Positions 37,530 to 46,752 of a stretch of 64,000 bases of DNA are shown here, in pieces. The first letter of the stretch is position 1. Each line of letters opens with the position of its first letter. The notes under the pieces are model-generated. The model ran no database searches, was not told the origin of the DNA, and worked only from the letters and a program-made list of their open reading frames with translations. The translations under genes were made by a program, and so were the position numbers. Origin of the DNA: QHWT01 sp963755695 (lineage in GTDB: Bacteria > Acidobacteriota > Vicinamibacteria > Vicinamibacterales > 2-12-FULL-66-21); NCBI GenBank assembly GCA_963755695.1, contig CAVWLB010000001.1, positions 434,001 through 498,000 of the forward strand, read 5' to 3'.

Positions 37530-38348
37530 ATGAATCGTTGGATTGGATCGTTCCTGGTCGTCATCCTGTGCTCGACCGGCCTCCACGCGGACGTGACGAT
37601 CACGACAACAACCACCATTGAAGGGGGCCTCGGTGCGATGTTGGCCAACTCGACGCCGAAGACGGTGATGCGCATCAAGGGCATGCAGGGGCGCGCCGAC
37701 ATGGAAGCCATGGGCCGCACGGTTTCGAGCCTCGTCGATCTGAACAAGAAAGAAGTGATCTTGCTTCGTTCGGAGGACAAGACCGCGCAGGTGGTCAGCG
37801 CTACCACCCCGGAAAAACCGGGAACGCCTCCCGCCCGGATGCCTCAGATCGACGGAACCTTCGAACCGACTGGCCGCTCTCAGACGATCGACGGGGTGAA
37901 GTGCGACGAGTACGCCTTCAGCATGACCGTGGCCATGAGCGACATCACCTCAGGCCAGCAGACGCCGTCGCAGGCCGGTGAAATGCTCAAGGATCTCCAG
38001 ATGCTCATGAAAGGATCCATCTGGGCTGCAAAGTCGGCACCTGGTGCTGCGGAGTATCAGGCGTTCCAGAAAGCCGCCATCGAGGCGAACCTCGCGACGA
38101 TTCTCGCCGGCGGCGTGCCGGGCACGCCCTCGAACGGCATGGACCGAGTGATGAAGAAATTTACCGGTGCAGAAGGGATCCCTTACCTGACCGAAATGAA
38201 CTTGACGATCCAGGGTGCCGGCGCCGCGGCCGACATGATGAAACAAATGGGGGCGATGAAGATCACGAGCAAGGTCAGCTCGATTTCCACCGACGCGATC
38301 CCTGCCGGCATGTTGGCCGTGCCGCCGGATTACAAAATCATCAAATAG
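37530..38348 (+). CDS. Exported hypothetical protein (DUF4412-like)
   Basis: About 272 residues from the ATG at 37530 (GGAG 5 nt upstream); the open frame further upstream is repeat sequence. A Sec signal (WIGSFLVVILCSTGLHA) is followed by a threonine-rich strand, VTITTTTTIEGG, and a beta-rich body with RIKGMQGRADM, LVDLNKKEVILL, and a paired QTIDGVKCDEYAFSM. This recalls periplasmic DUF4412-type proteins, whose role is unknown. Methionine content is high in the C-terminal half. The name is a guess from pattern. Confidence 0.55.
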   Translation: MNRWIGSFLVVILCSTGLHADVTITTTTTIEGGLGAMLANSTPKTVMRIKGMQGRADMEAMGRTVSSLVDLNKKEVILLRSEDKTAQVVSATTPEKPGTPPARMPQIDGTFEPTGRSQTIDGVKCDEYAFSMTVAMSDITSGQQTPSQAGEMLKDLQMLMKGSIWAAKSAPGAAEYQAFQKAAIEANLATILAGGVPGTPSNGMDRVMKKFTGAEGIPYLTEMNLTIQGAGAAADMMKQMGAMKITSKVSSISTDAIPAGMLAVPPDYKIIK

Positions 38349-38413
38349 TCGTTGCTTGGCGGCGGACGAGAGTCGAGAAACCAGAGTGCGCGGCGTTCGC
38401 GTCCGACACACAT

Positions 38414-39316
38414 CTACGGCCGCGCCGCGGCCACGTAACCGTTGCGGGCGCGCACGCGATAAGTGGAATTGATCATCCGCACGCGAATGCTGTGATACCG
38501 GCCATCCAAGCCGTGAGGTGGTGAGTAGCCGAGCACGTACTGGTTGTTCAACTCCTCGGCGATACGCGACGTCGCCCCGTCGAGATCGCCGCTGTCGTGC
38601 ACCACCTCCGTGGTCCCTCCGCTCTGGTTGGTGATCTCGCGCAGTGCCTCAGGATTTACGCCGGTGTTGATCGGGCGCCGCTCGCTTGAATCAATCGCCA
38701 CGGCATAGATGAAGGCGTCGGTCCGAAGGAGGGCCGAGCGCACGTCGCGGAGCGAGGCATCGCTGGCGGTGTCGGCCCCATCCGAGACCACGACGAGAGC
38801 CGCGCGTTCCCGCGTTCGCGTGTCGAGCATCGGCTCGGCGCGGATGATCGCGTCGTAGATGGCGGTGCCGCCCCAGGGCTTGATACCGGCCAGAGCGCTC
38901 CGCACCGTCGACGGGTCGTTGGTCCACTGCGTCAGCATGCGCGGTTCGTGATTGAATGCCATCACGAAGAAGGCGTCGGCGGGTTGAAGCAATTCGAGCA
39001 GGAATCGCTCGACCGCGCCCCGGGCGTCGACGATGCGGCGGCCAAACATGCTGTCGCTGATGTCGAGCAACAGGCCGAGGCCGACCGGCACCCGCTCGTT
39101 GGTGAACTGCGAAATCGACTGGCGGTCGCCGTCCTCGTAAATCTCGAACTCTTCTCGCGGCAAGCCGGTGATCAGCCGGCCATCGGTATCACGGACGGTG
39201 GCAGTCACGACCGTCAGCTCGACGCTGGATCGCAGCGGCCGGCGATCGACGATGGTTGGATTCTGCAGGCTCAGCGTCAACGCTGAAACCGCAGCCGCCG
39301 CGGCTAAGCCCCTCAT
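38414..39316 (-). CDS. VWFA-domain protein of the acidobacterial type
   Basis: 300 residues. A signal peptide is followed by a beta-rich lead-in (VELTVVTATVRDTDGRLITGL, DFEIYEDGDRQSI-like) that always precedes the von Willebrand A domain in the acidobacterial VWFA-related family. The metal-ion-dependent adhesion site is DISDSM, with the conserved Thr in WGGTAIYDAI and Asp in VVSDGADTAS. The C-terminus (YVLGYSPPHGLDGRYHSIRVRM) is also typical. These exported proteins are numerous in Acidobacteriota, with no proven function; ligand or protein binding is assumed. Confidence 0.85.
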   Translation of the reverse strand: MRGLAAAAAVSALTLSLQNPTIVDRRPLRSSVELTVVTATVRDTDGRLITGLPREEFEIYEDGDRQSISQFTNERVPVGLGLLLDISDSMFGRRIVDARGAVERFLLELLQPADAFFVMAFNHEPRMLTQWTNDPSTVRSALAGIKPWGGTAIYDAIIRAEPMLDTRTRERAALVVVSDGADTASDASLRDVRSALLRTDAFIYAVAIDSSERRPINTGVNPEALREITNQSGGTTEVVHDSGDLDGATSRIAEELNNQYVLGYSPPHGLDGRYHSIRVRMINSTYRVRARNGYVAAARP

Positions 39317-39416
39317 AGTGACCGTTTGATTTTATCCCTGAGAGCGCCGGCTTCTATTAAACTTCGGACAGCCAGATTCGATCCGCCGCCCACCTTGGGC
39401 CGAAGTGGAGGATGCG

Positions 39417-39611
39417 ATGCGCCAGCCGCACGATGATGCGACCCAGACCGACTGGGATCCCGAGACCGAGCCCCGCCACGACACGGACGAGGCGCGCAAC
39501 CTCGAGAAGCAAATCAGCGACACCGGCACTGACTACGACGCCGGGTTCGACGAGAACCTGTACCCGCTCGACGAGACCGAAGAGATTAACGAGCACGGTA
39601 GCGAGCGATAG
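39417..39611 (+). CDS. Small acidic hypothetical protein (64 aa)
   Basis: Starts at the ATG at 39417, 6 nt after TGGAGG. The product is very hydrophilic, rich in Asp/Glu (about a third of residues) and Thr, with no hydrophobic core, for example TDWDPETEPRHDTDEARN and YPLDETEEINEH. It is probably largely disordered. No family is recognised. It is divergent from the VWFA gene. Confidence 0.5.
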   Translation: MRQPHDDATQTDWDPETEPRHDTDEARNLEKQISDTGTDYDAGFDENLYPLDETEEINEHGSER

Positions 39612-39924
39612 CGGTACCGAGCTTGCGATTCGCGGCGGCGAAGGACCTGCGAACCCTCACTGAGCTACCGGAGGTCCGTCAATGGGTCCAGGGCGTACGC
39701 TTAAGTGTTCCAATGAGGGGTTCTTCCTACCCGCGAGAGGCGTGCTCGCGCCCCAACCAGCCAAAGCCAGAACTTGGCAAGCCGGCCAACGTAAGTCGTT
39801 TACCTGACGCGTAATGCTGAGAGTGAAGATTTACAAAAACAGGCCTGTTCTCGCACCCTCGCTTGGTATCGCGTTTGCCCTATCCCATCCCCGGACGATT
39901 CCGTAGACTCTGGGAGGAAGGGCA
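39612..39924. other. Gene-free stretch
   Basis: No convincing reading frame, hairpin or promoter consensus is visible. A short open frame (39623-39814, plus strand) has no ribosome site and atypical composition. The stretch is less GC-rich near 39820-39850 than its surroundings. Confidence 0.4.
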
Positions 39925-40347
39925 ATGCGACAAGGCAGAGCGCTGGCGTTTGCGTTAGCGAGCGCGCTTGCGATGGTCAGCTGTGGCGGGGGCGGCGGCA
40001 GCAGCCCCACGACTCCGACGCCGAACAACGGCGGGGGCGGTGGCACCAGCACCATCGTCACGATCAACATCAAAGGGGTGGCCGGGAAGCTCTCGTTCGA
40101 CCCGAATCCCGCGACGGTGGCATCGGGCCAGCTGGTCGTCTTCAAGAACAACGACCGCGTCGTGCATCACGTCATGCTCGACGACGGAACCGCGCAAACG
40201 GGCGACATTGCGCCGGGCGCTTCCAGCCAGCCGATCACGATCGGCAGCGACAAGAGCTATCACTGCTCGAACCACCCCAGCATGGTGGGCAGCTTTAACG
40301 GCAACGCGACGCCGGATCCGCCGCCCTGCACGGGGTATTGCGGCTGA
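39925..40347 (+). CDS. Cupredoxin-domain lipoprotein
   Basis: 140 residues. A lipoprotein signal ends AMVSC, then a Gly/Ser/Pro/Thr-rich spacer, then a cupredoxin domain. Ligand candidates are a His of VVHHVML and the Cys, His and Met of YHCSNHPSMVG. Two cysteines in PPCTGYCG at the very C-terminus are extra to the type 1 copper site and might form a disulfide or a second metal site. A GGGAGG lies upstream of the ATG. Similar in design to the protein at 3732-4115. A small hairpin follows 17 nt after the stop. Confidence 0.85.
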   Translation: MRQGRALAFALASALAMVSCGGGGGSSPTTPTPNNGGGGGTSTIVTINIKGVAGKLSFDPNPATVASGQLVVFKNNDRVVHHVMLDDGTAQTGDIAPGASSQPITIGSDKSYHCSNHPSMVGSFNGNATPDPPPCTGYCG

Positions 40348-40363
40348 TCGCAAACTTCAATCG

Positions 40364-40381
40364 AAGCGCCGTAAGGCGCTT
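40364..40381 (+). terminator. Short hairpin after the cupredoxin gene
   Basis: Perfect 7-bp arms AAGCGCC/GGCGCTT around a GTAA loop, 17 nt past the stop. No T-run follows, so it is a weak terminator candidate serving the convergent junction. Confidence 0.35.
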
Positions 40382-40460
40382 GGAGAGATTCGAAGGTGCC
40401 AGCCTGACGATCAGGTTTCGATTCTTTCCAGCGTCTGTTCGATGCTTCGACTGACCACGG

Positions 40461-42933
40461 CTATGCGTTCGCCCGCAGCGCTTCGGCCGGATCGACCCGG
40501 CAGGCGCGCTGGGCGGGCAGGTAACTCGCCAGCAGAGCGGTGGCGCCGAGTCCGATCGCGACCGCGATGTAGGTGAGAGGGTCGAGTGCGCCCACGCCGA
40601 AGAGCAGCGCCGACATCGCCCGCGTCGCCACCGCCGCCACGATCATTCCGATTCCAATTCCGGTCGCAGCGAGCCGCAGACCGTGCTTCAGGAACAGCCC
40701 GCTGACGTCGCGTCGCGCCGCGCCAAGAGCCATCCGGATGCCGATCTCCCGCGTCCGTTGCGTGGCCAAATAAGCAATCACGCCGTAGATTCCGACCACA
40801 CCGAGCAGCAGCGCCACGCCTGCAGCAATGCCGAGCATCACCAGCGTGAAGGAGGTCTGGGCCATCGACTGCGCCTGAATTTGCCCGAGCGTACAAACGT
40901 TCGCCACCGGCACGCTGCCGTTGACCGACCAGACCGCCTCCTGGATTTCCTTCAACAGCGTCGGTGATGTCACGCGATCGGTGCGGATCGCGTAGGCGAC
41001 GGCCCGGTGCACGTGCACCGGCTCGTTCCAGAAACTCTTGACCAGCAGCGGCCAGTAGATGGTCACAGGCGCCGCCTGCGCGACGCCATCATCGCGCTCG
41101 TCTCCAACCACTCCCACGATCGTGCGCCACGGATCCTTTGGGTTGTTCCGGATCCGGCGGCCGATCGACGCCTCGGGCTCCTTCCAGGTACTGGCGGGCG
41201 AAGTTCTCGGTCACCATGACGACTTCCGTCCGCGCGTAGATGTCGGTCCAGGTGATCGTCCTCCCAGCGAGTAGTCGATTGCCCATGGTCTCGAAGTAGT
41301 GCTCGCCGATCCATTTGAAGTGGAGCAGCGGCGGAACCCGCTGATCCGGCAGCGGAAAGTCTTCGACATAGACCGGATCCTTGCTGGCTGCTCCGTCCAT
41401 CGTGATCGACGAGGTCAGTCCCACCGATGCGACTCCGGGAATGCGCTCGATACTGTGCATGATCGCTTCGTGGGTGCGCGCGGCTCGTTCCGCATCCGCG
41501 ACGAGAGATGGCGGAATCGACACGCGCAGGGTCAACACCTGCGCTGGATCGGTGAACCCGGGTTCGACATGGCGCAGCGCCTGGAAGGTGCGAATCATCA
41601 GGCCCGATGCGACGAGCAGCACGACGGCGAGGGCGATTTCGACGACGACCAGCGCATTGCGGGCGCGATGGCGCTCGCGGCCGGCGCTCGAGCCGCGTCC
41701 CGCTTGCTTCAGCACCGACGCAAGGTGCGGCGTCGCGAATTTGAAGACGGGGATCAGCCCAAACAGCAGACCCGCCGCGACCGACACCACCAGCGTGAAG
41801 AGAAGGACGACGGGATCGATGGTGATCTCGGTCAAACGAGGAAGTCCCTGAGGCGCCGCGGCCATGAGTGCCTTGACTCCGATGGTTGCGACGGCCAGGC
41901 CGACGGCTCCGCCAAGCAGGCCGAGGAGCAGGCTTTCGGACATCAGTTCCCACGCGACGCGCTGCCAGTTCGCACCGAGCGCCGCGTGAATCGACAATTC
42001 CTGCTGACGTGTCTCGGCGCGCACGAGAGAGAGATTGGCCACGTTCGCGCACGCAATCAACCACACGACCGCGACGGTCGCAAAGATGACCCAGAGCACC
42101 CGGCCGACGTCGCCGACCACGTCCTGCGACAGTGCGCGAACGGATGGTCCGAAGCTGACGCCGCGGGTCATCTCCTTGGTGAATCCCGGGGGCAATGGAA
42201 AGCGCTCCATCGCGATCGGGATCATGCGAGCGACGTCAGCGTTCGCCTGCGCGAGGGCCACGCCCGGCTTGAGCCGGGCGATTCCCTGAAAGCTGAAATT
42301 CCCGACGAACGCCTTTGCCCGATCGAACCGGAAGGGCATCACCACCTGCGGGTTGGTGTTGAGGAAGGTGAATTCGGCGGGAAGCACGCCGATGATTTCC
42401 CGGCGCCTGCCTTCGATCGTCACCAGCCGACCGACCACGTCTGGGTCACCGCCGAACTTGCGCTGCCAGTAACCGTGCATCAGCATCACCCGTTCGGGTG
42501 TCCGCGGTGAATCGTCGTCCGCGGTAAATCGCCGACCGAGGAGAGCCGTGACCCGGAGCAACGCGAGCGTGCCATCGGTGACCTGGAGTGCCTGCACGCG
42601 CTCCGGTTCGCCAACGCCGGTCACCGACACCGAGGTTTCATGCCAGCCGCCGATGTCCTCGAAGCTGCGCCCCTCTTCGCGGTACGTGAAGTAGAACGCC
42701 AGTGACATGTTGACGACGGAAATATTCAGTCCCTGCGCGGTGTGCCAGACAGCGACCAGCCGATCGGCAGCTTCGAAGGGCAGCGGCTTCAGCAGGACGC
42801 CACGGACGACGCTGAAGATCGCGGTGTTGGCGCCGATGCCGAGCGCCAGCGTCGCGACTGCCACCGAGGTGAACAGCGGGGCGCGCACAAGTCGGCGGAC
42901 TACTCTCTGGAGCTTGATGGGCCCGATGTGCAT
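40461..42933 (-). CDS. Orphan MacB/FtsX-type ABC permease (ADOP family; one frameshift)
   Basis: About 823 residues after removing one extra base near 41184. It starts at the ATG at 42933 (MHIGPIKLQRVVRRLVRAPLFTS). A first transmembrane helix (VAVATLALGIGANTAIFSVV) is followed by a MacB-type periplasmic domain, then three helices with IACANVANLSLVRAETRQQE. The whole domain repeats in the C-terminal half, ending TREIGIRMALGAARR and a final PAQRACRVDPAEALRA. This duplicated FtsX design without an ATPase partner is characteristic of Acidobacteriota. MacB-like permeases transmit mechanical force to export or regulate envelope substrates; how orphan ones are driven is unknown. Confidence 0.85.
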
Positions 42934-43064
42934 ACGGCGGATGGGACCCAATTCTAGCTGGAACCCGGGGCGTCCGGAACCCCGCCGCGATGGAACCGCC
43001 ATTGCACCCTTCTGACCTTTTCGTCAGTTCACTTCCGATGGGGGAACTCATCAGGGGAGCGCAC

Positions 43065-43997
43065 ATGGAACGTAGGCAGATACGTGGTGACGGACTGGCC
43101 CGGGGACTCGGATGGTTCAGCATCGGGCTCGGCCTGGCCGAAATGGCGGCGCCGCAATCCGTCGCGCAGCTGGTCGGTATCGAAGACGGCGCGCGCACAC
43201 GCGCGACGATTCGCGGATACGGCGCGAGAGAACTCGCCAACGGCCTTGCGATTCTTTCGCAGCCCGATGCCCGGTGGCTGTGGGCGCGCGTGGCGGGGGA
43301 CGTGGTCGATCTGTCCTCGCTTGCCGCGGCGCTTCAGCGCGACGAGTCCGACGTCCGCAAGGTCGCGTTCGGCCTCGCGTCGGTTGCCGGCGTCATGGTC
43401 GCCGACATCGTAGCGGCGCGCCGGCTGGGCTCGGGATCACTGGGTGCGCGTTCGGAAAGGCGCAAAGACAACACGGTTCGTGTATCGAAGACGTTCACGA
43501 TCCGTCGATCGCGCGAAGACGTGTACGGGTTCTGGCGACAGCTCGACAACTTGCCGCGCTTCATGACCCACCTCGAATCAGTCGAGCTCCTCGGCAATCA
43601 GCGATCGCGGTGGGTGGCGCGGGGACCGGGAGGGTTCAGGGTCGCATGGGAAGCAGAAACGATTGAAGACGCGCCGAACCGCAGTATCTCGTGGCGCTCT
43701 CTGCCGGGATCCCACGTGGAGAATCGCGGAACCGTGCGTTTCGATCGCGCACCGGGTAATCGCGGCACCGAACTTCGCGTGTTGCTCGAGTACGCGCCAC
43801 CCGGCGGGCGCACGGCGGATCTTCTCGTCAAGATGATTGGTCAGTCGCCAGAACAAGTAATTCAGGAGGATTTGCGGCGCCTGAAACAACTGCTCGAGTC
43901 CGGGGAAATTGCTGCGAGCTCCAGCAGCTCGAGCGTCCTGCAAGCCGCCCAACCGACCGAGTATGGCGAGCCGGTGATGGCAGGAGGACGATCATGA
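43065..43997 (+). CDS. SRPBCC (polyketide cyclase/coenzyme Q-binding-like) membrane protein
   Basis: 310 residues from the ATG at 43065 (AGGGGAG upstream). The first ~130 residues have amphipathic or membrane segments (GLGWFSIGLGLAEMAAP, VAFGLASVAGVMVADIVAARRL). The second half is a START-like SRPBCC domain: VSKTFTIRRSREDVYGFWRQ, DNLPRFMTHLESVELL, ENRGTVRFDRAPGNRGTEL. Related modules bind lipids such as ubiquinone. Its end overlaps the ATG of the zinc alcohol dehydrogenase gene by 4 bp, a recurrent gene pair in soil bacteria, so both are made together. Confidence 0.78.
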   Translation: MERRQIRGDGLARGLGWFSIGLGLAEMAAPQSVAQLVGIEDGARTRATIRGYGARELANGLAILSQPDARWLWARVAGDVVDLSSLAAALQRDESDVRKVAFGLASVAGVMVADIVAARRLGSGSLGARSERRKDNTVRVSKTFTIRRSREDVYGFWRQLDNLPRFMTHLESVELLGNQRSRWVARGPGGFRVAWEAETIEDAPNRSISWRSLPGSHVENRGTVRFDRAPGNRGTELRVLLEYAPPGGRTADLLVKMIGQSPEQVIQEDLRRLKQLLESGEIAASSSSSSVLQAAQPTEYGEPVMAGGRS

Positions 43998-45163
43998 GAG
44001 CCACCTGCTGGATGGGAACCGGGCGCGTCGAAGTTCGTGACGTGCCGGAACCCAAGGTCATCAATCCCCGCGACGCCATCGTTCGGATCACGAGTACCGC
44101 GATCTGCGGCTCCGATCTTCATCTGCTCGACGGGTTCATTCCGACCATGGAGAAGGGGGACGTCATCGGCCACGAGTTCATGGGTGAGGTGGAGGAGGTG
44201 GGCCCGGAGGTCAAGAACCTGCGCCCCGGCGATCGCGTCGTCGTGCCGTTTCCGATCGCGTGCGGACGCTGCAACATGTGCCAACGGGAGCTGTACTCGC
44301 TCTGCGAGAACTCGAATCCCAACGCGTGGATGGCCGAGCAGATGTGGGGATACTCGCCGTGCGGCATCTTCGGGTACTCGCACATGCTCGGTGGCTATGC
44401 CGGGGGGCAGGCGGAGTACGCACGCGTGCCGTTTGCCGATGTCGGCCCGCTGAAGATCCCGCAGCATTTGAGTGATCAACAGGTGTTGTTCCTGTCAGAC
44501 ATTTTCCCGACCGGCTACATGGCCGCAGACCAGGCGAACATTCAGCCTGGTGACGTGGTCGCGGTATGGGGCTGCGGCCCGGTCGGTCAGTTCGCGATCA
44601 AGAGTGCCTACATGCTCGGCGCCGAGCGGGTGATCGCCATCGATCGCATCGACTATCGCATGCGCATTGCGCGCGATCGCGCCGGGGCGGAAACGATCAA
44701 CTACGAGGACACCAACGTCTACGAGGCGATCAAGGAGATGACCGGCGGCCGCGGCGCCGATGCGTGCATCGATGCGGTCGGGATGGAGGCCCACGCAGCC
44801 AACGCGTGGCATGTCTACGACAAGATCAAGACCAACCTGATGTTGGAAACCGAACGGGCGGTCGTGGTGCGCGAGGCGATCATGTGTGTCCGCAACGGCG
44901 GGACCGTGTCGATTGCCGGCGTCTACGGCGGCTTCATGGACAAGTTCCCGATCGGTGCGGTGGTCAATCGCTCATTGACGATCCGGAGCGGCCAGTGCCA
45001 CGTGCAGCGTTACATGCGGCCGCTGCTGGACAGGATCGACAAGGGAGAGATCGACCCGAGCTTCATCATCACGCACGAGATGAGCCTGAACGATGCGCCC
45101 GAGGGCTACGACAAGTTCCTTCACAAGCGTGACGATTGTTTGAAGGTGGTGATGCATCCATAA
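43994..45163 (+). CDS. Zinc-dependent alcohol dehydrogenase (formaldehyde-dehydrogenase-like)
   Basis: 389 residues, a medium-chain dehydrogenase. The catalytic zinc site is at STAICGSDLHLLDG and GHEFMGEVEEVG. Structural zinc cysteines are in CGRCNMCQRELYSLC. The NAD fold is AVWGCGPVGQFAIKSAYMLG, and an Asp in IAIDRIDYR points to NAD use. The extended loop between the zinc site and the coenzyme domain resembles glutathione-independent formaldehyde dehydrogenases. It probably oxidises formaldehyde or a small alcohol. It is translationally coupled to the upstream SRPBCC gene (ATGA). A strong stem made of heptanucleotide units with TTTT follows directly after the stop. Confidence 0.88.
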   Translation: MRATCWMGTGRVEVRDVPEPKVINPRDAIVRITSTAICGSDLHLLDGFIPTMEKGDVIGHEFMGEVEEVGPEVKNLRPGDRVVVPFPIACGRCNMCQRELYSLCENSNPNAWMAEQMWGYSPCGIFGYSHMLGGYAGGQAEYARVPFADVGPLKIPQHLSDQQVLFLSDIFPTGYMAADQANIQPGDVVAVWGCGPVGQFAIKSAYMLGAERVIAIDRIDYRMRIARDRAGAETINYEDTNVYEAIKEMTGGRGADACIDAVGMEAHAANAWHVYDKIKTNLMLETERAVVVREAIMCVRNGGTVSIAGVYGGFMDKFPIGAVVNRSLTIRSGQCHVQRYMRPLLDRIDKGEIDPSFIITHEMSLNDAPEGYDKFLHKRDDCLKVVMHP

Positions 45164-45258
45164 GGCTTCAGGCTTCAGGCTTCGGGCTTCGGTGGCCGTT
45201 GCCCTGCAGCCCGGAGCCTGAAGCCTGAGGCCTGCAGCCCGAAGCCTGAAGCCCTTTT
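45164..45258. terminator. Heptanucleotide inverted array forming a terminator-like stem
   Basis: Four GGCTTCR units follow the stop of the dehydrogenase gene, and seven GAAGCCT-type units face them from 45206 to 45254. Positions 45171-45188 pair perfectly with 45236-45253 (18 bp), and TTTT follows at 45255-45258. This is a convincing intrinsic terminator for the plus strand at a convergent junction, built from the 7-nt repeat family. Confidence 0.7.
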
Positions 45259-45682
45259 ACTCTTCCCCCCGCGATCGTCCCCTGAGCTGTTTGGTCTCCG
45301 AGCGGTGTCGCTTCGTCTCGAGGCGCCGCTGCTTCGAGGCGACGGTCGGCTTCGTCTTGCGGCGGCGTTTCGGCGCGACGAGAGCCCGCCGGATGAGATC
45401 GGCCAGACGAAGGCGCGCGTCCTCGCGGTTCTGCGCTTGGGTGCGAAACGCCCGCGCGTCGATGAGGATGACGCCCTCGTCGGTCATGCGACTGCCGGCG
45501 AGCGTGCGCAGCCGCGCGAGTACCGGCCCGGTGATTGACGGCGACCGCGCCGCGTCGAAGCGCAGTTCCACGGCGGTAGCAACCTTGTTGACGTTCTGAC
45601 CGCCTGGTCCCGAGGCGCGCACGAATCGCTCCTGCAGTTCCGCGTCGTCGATCGTCAGCGCCGGCGTCACTTCCAGTGGCAT
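45257..45682 (-). CDS. arfB: Peptidyl-tRNA hydrolase ArfB (YaeJ family)
   Basis: About 141 residues from the ATG at 45682 (a longer start exists but adds no family sequence). The GGQ catalytic loop lies in RFVRASGPGGQNVNKVATAVEL, as in class I release factors, and the protein lacks the codon-recognition domain. The basic C-terminal tail (PKRRRKTKPTVASKQRR, KRHRSETK) inserts in the empty mRNA channel of stalled ribosomes. ArfB releases nascent chains from ribosomes stalled at message ends, as backup to trans-translation. It is convergent with the dehydrogenase gene. Confidence 0.92.
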   Translation of the reverse strand: MPLEVTPALTIDDAELQERFVRASGPGGQNVNKVATAVELRFDAARSPSITGPVLARLRTLAGSRMTDEGVILIDARAFRTQAQNREDARLRLADLIRRALVAPKRRRKTKPTVASKQRRLETKRHRSETKQLRGRSRGEE

Positions 45683-45766
45683 CGAACCCTCACGCGACGT
45701 TGCCGGTGCCCGCAGCAATGCCGTTGACTGTCACCTGAACAGGCCATCGGACATCGTGGAATCGAG

Positions 45767-46621
45767 TCAGGGCAGCACGTGCCTGGCGGAGAGAAATTCG
45801 TGAATCGCCGGGAAGAACTGCGGGTCCCGCTCGGCGGCGTACAGATGGCCGCCATGGACCACGACGAACGTCTTCGGCTGCTCGGCGGAGTCATACAGGC
45901 GCTTTCCCTCGCCGAACGGGATCACTTCATCCTCGGGACTGTGCAAGAACAGCACCGGCGAGTCGACACTTCTGATCTTCACGATCGATTCGAACGGGTT
46001 CCGCATCACGAGCTTGACGGGCATGAAGGGATAGCGCCGCTGCCCGACCGCGACGAGCGACGACGGCGCACCCTCGAGTATCAGAGCGGACTCGTCCACG
46101 TGCGACGCCAGGTCGACCGCCACCGCCGAGCCGAGCGACCAGCCGTAAATCACCAGCCGCTCCGGCGGCACACGCAGGGCTGTGCGCACATAGTCGTACG
46201 CGGCGCGCGCATCGAGGTCGAGAGTGCTCTCGGTCGGGACGCCAACCAGGCCACCAAATCCGCGATACTCGGGCGCGAACACGTTCAGTCCCAGCGCCCG
46301 CAGGTGTTCGTAATGGACGATGTTGAGCCGGTGCGCGATAGTGCTGCTGTTGCCGTGCAGGTAGAGGATCCACGGGTGGCTGTCCGGGTCTTCGCTCGAG
46401 CGCATGACCCACGCGATCTGCCGTGCGCGATCCTGTCGCGTGACCTCGATCTGCTCGAATGGAGCGGTCGGGCGACGCCGACCCAGCTCGGTTGGCGCCC
46501 CGAACACGATGGCGGTCTCGTGCCACATCAGCCAGGCCACCGCGGCGCAGTACAGAACGATGCACACGAGCCCGGCGGCCAGCAGCACGCGGCGAAGCCG
46601 TGGTCCCATATTGCGCTTCAT
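45767..46621 (-). CDS. Membrane-anchored alpha/beta hydrolase
   Basis: 284 residues. One N-terminal helix (VLLAAGLVCIVLYCAAVAWLM) precedes an alpha/beta-hydrolase fold of the BEM46/ABHD13 type. Visible are the oxyanion HGNSST, the nucleophile elbow YGWSLGSAVA, the Asp in HSPEDEVIPF and the His in VHGGHLYAAE, a full triad. It is probably a membrane-facing esterase or thioesterase of unknown substrate. The start is not settled: a TATAAT overlaps the ATG at 46621, so the downstream ATG at 46609 may be used from a short or missing leader. Confidence 0.82.
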   Translation of the reverse strand: MKRNMGPRLRRVLLAAGLVCIVLYCAAVAWLMWHETAIVFGAPTELGRRRPTAPFEQIEVTRQDRARQIAWVMRSSEDPDSHPWILYLHGNSSTIAHRLNIVHYEHLRALGLNVFAPEYRGFGGLVGVPTESTLDLDARAAYDYVRTALRVPPERLVIYGWSLGSAVAVDLASHVDESALILEGAPSSLVAVGQRRYPFMPVKLVMRNPFESIVKIRSVDSPVLFLHSPEDEVIPFGEGKRLYDSAEQPKTFVVVHGGHLYAAERDPQFFPAIHEFLSARHVLP

Positions 46622-46726
46622 TATAGAGTGCCGATTCCAGCTCGATCGGCGTCGTGAATCTCGACCGTCCGTCGTCGAATCGCCCGCAGATCGCGCTGTG
46701 CCTCTCGTGCCTTCCACCTCCCGAGC

Positions 46727-46732
46727 TATAAT
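46727..46732 (+). promoter_or_regulatory. Candidate -10 box for the AAA+-receiver gene
   Basis: A perfect TATAAT lies 26 bp before the ATG at 46753, giving a leader of about 13 nt that still contains GAGG. No -35 consensus is evident 17 bp upstream. Confidence 0.45.
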
Positions 46733-46752
46733 TTTTACGGAATGAGGTGTCC

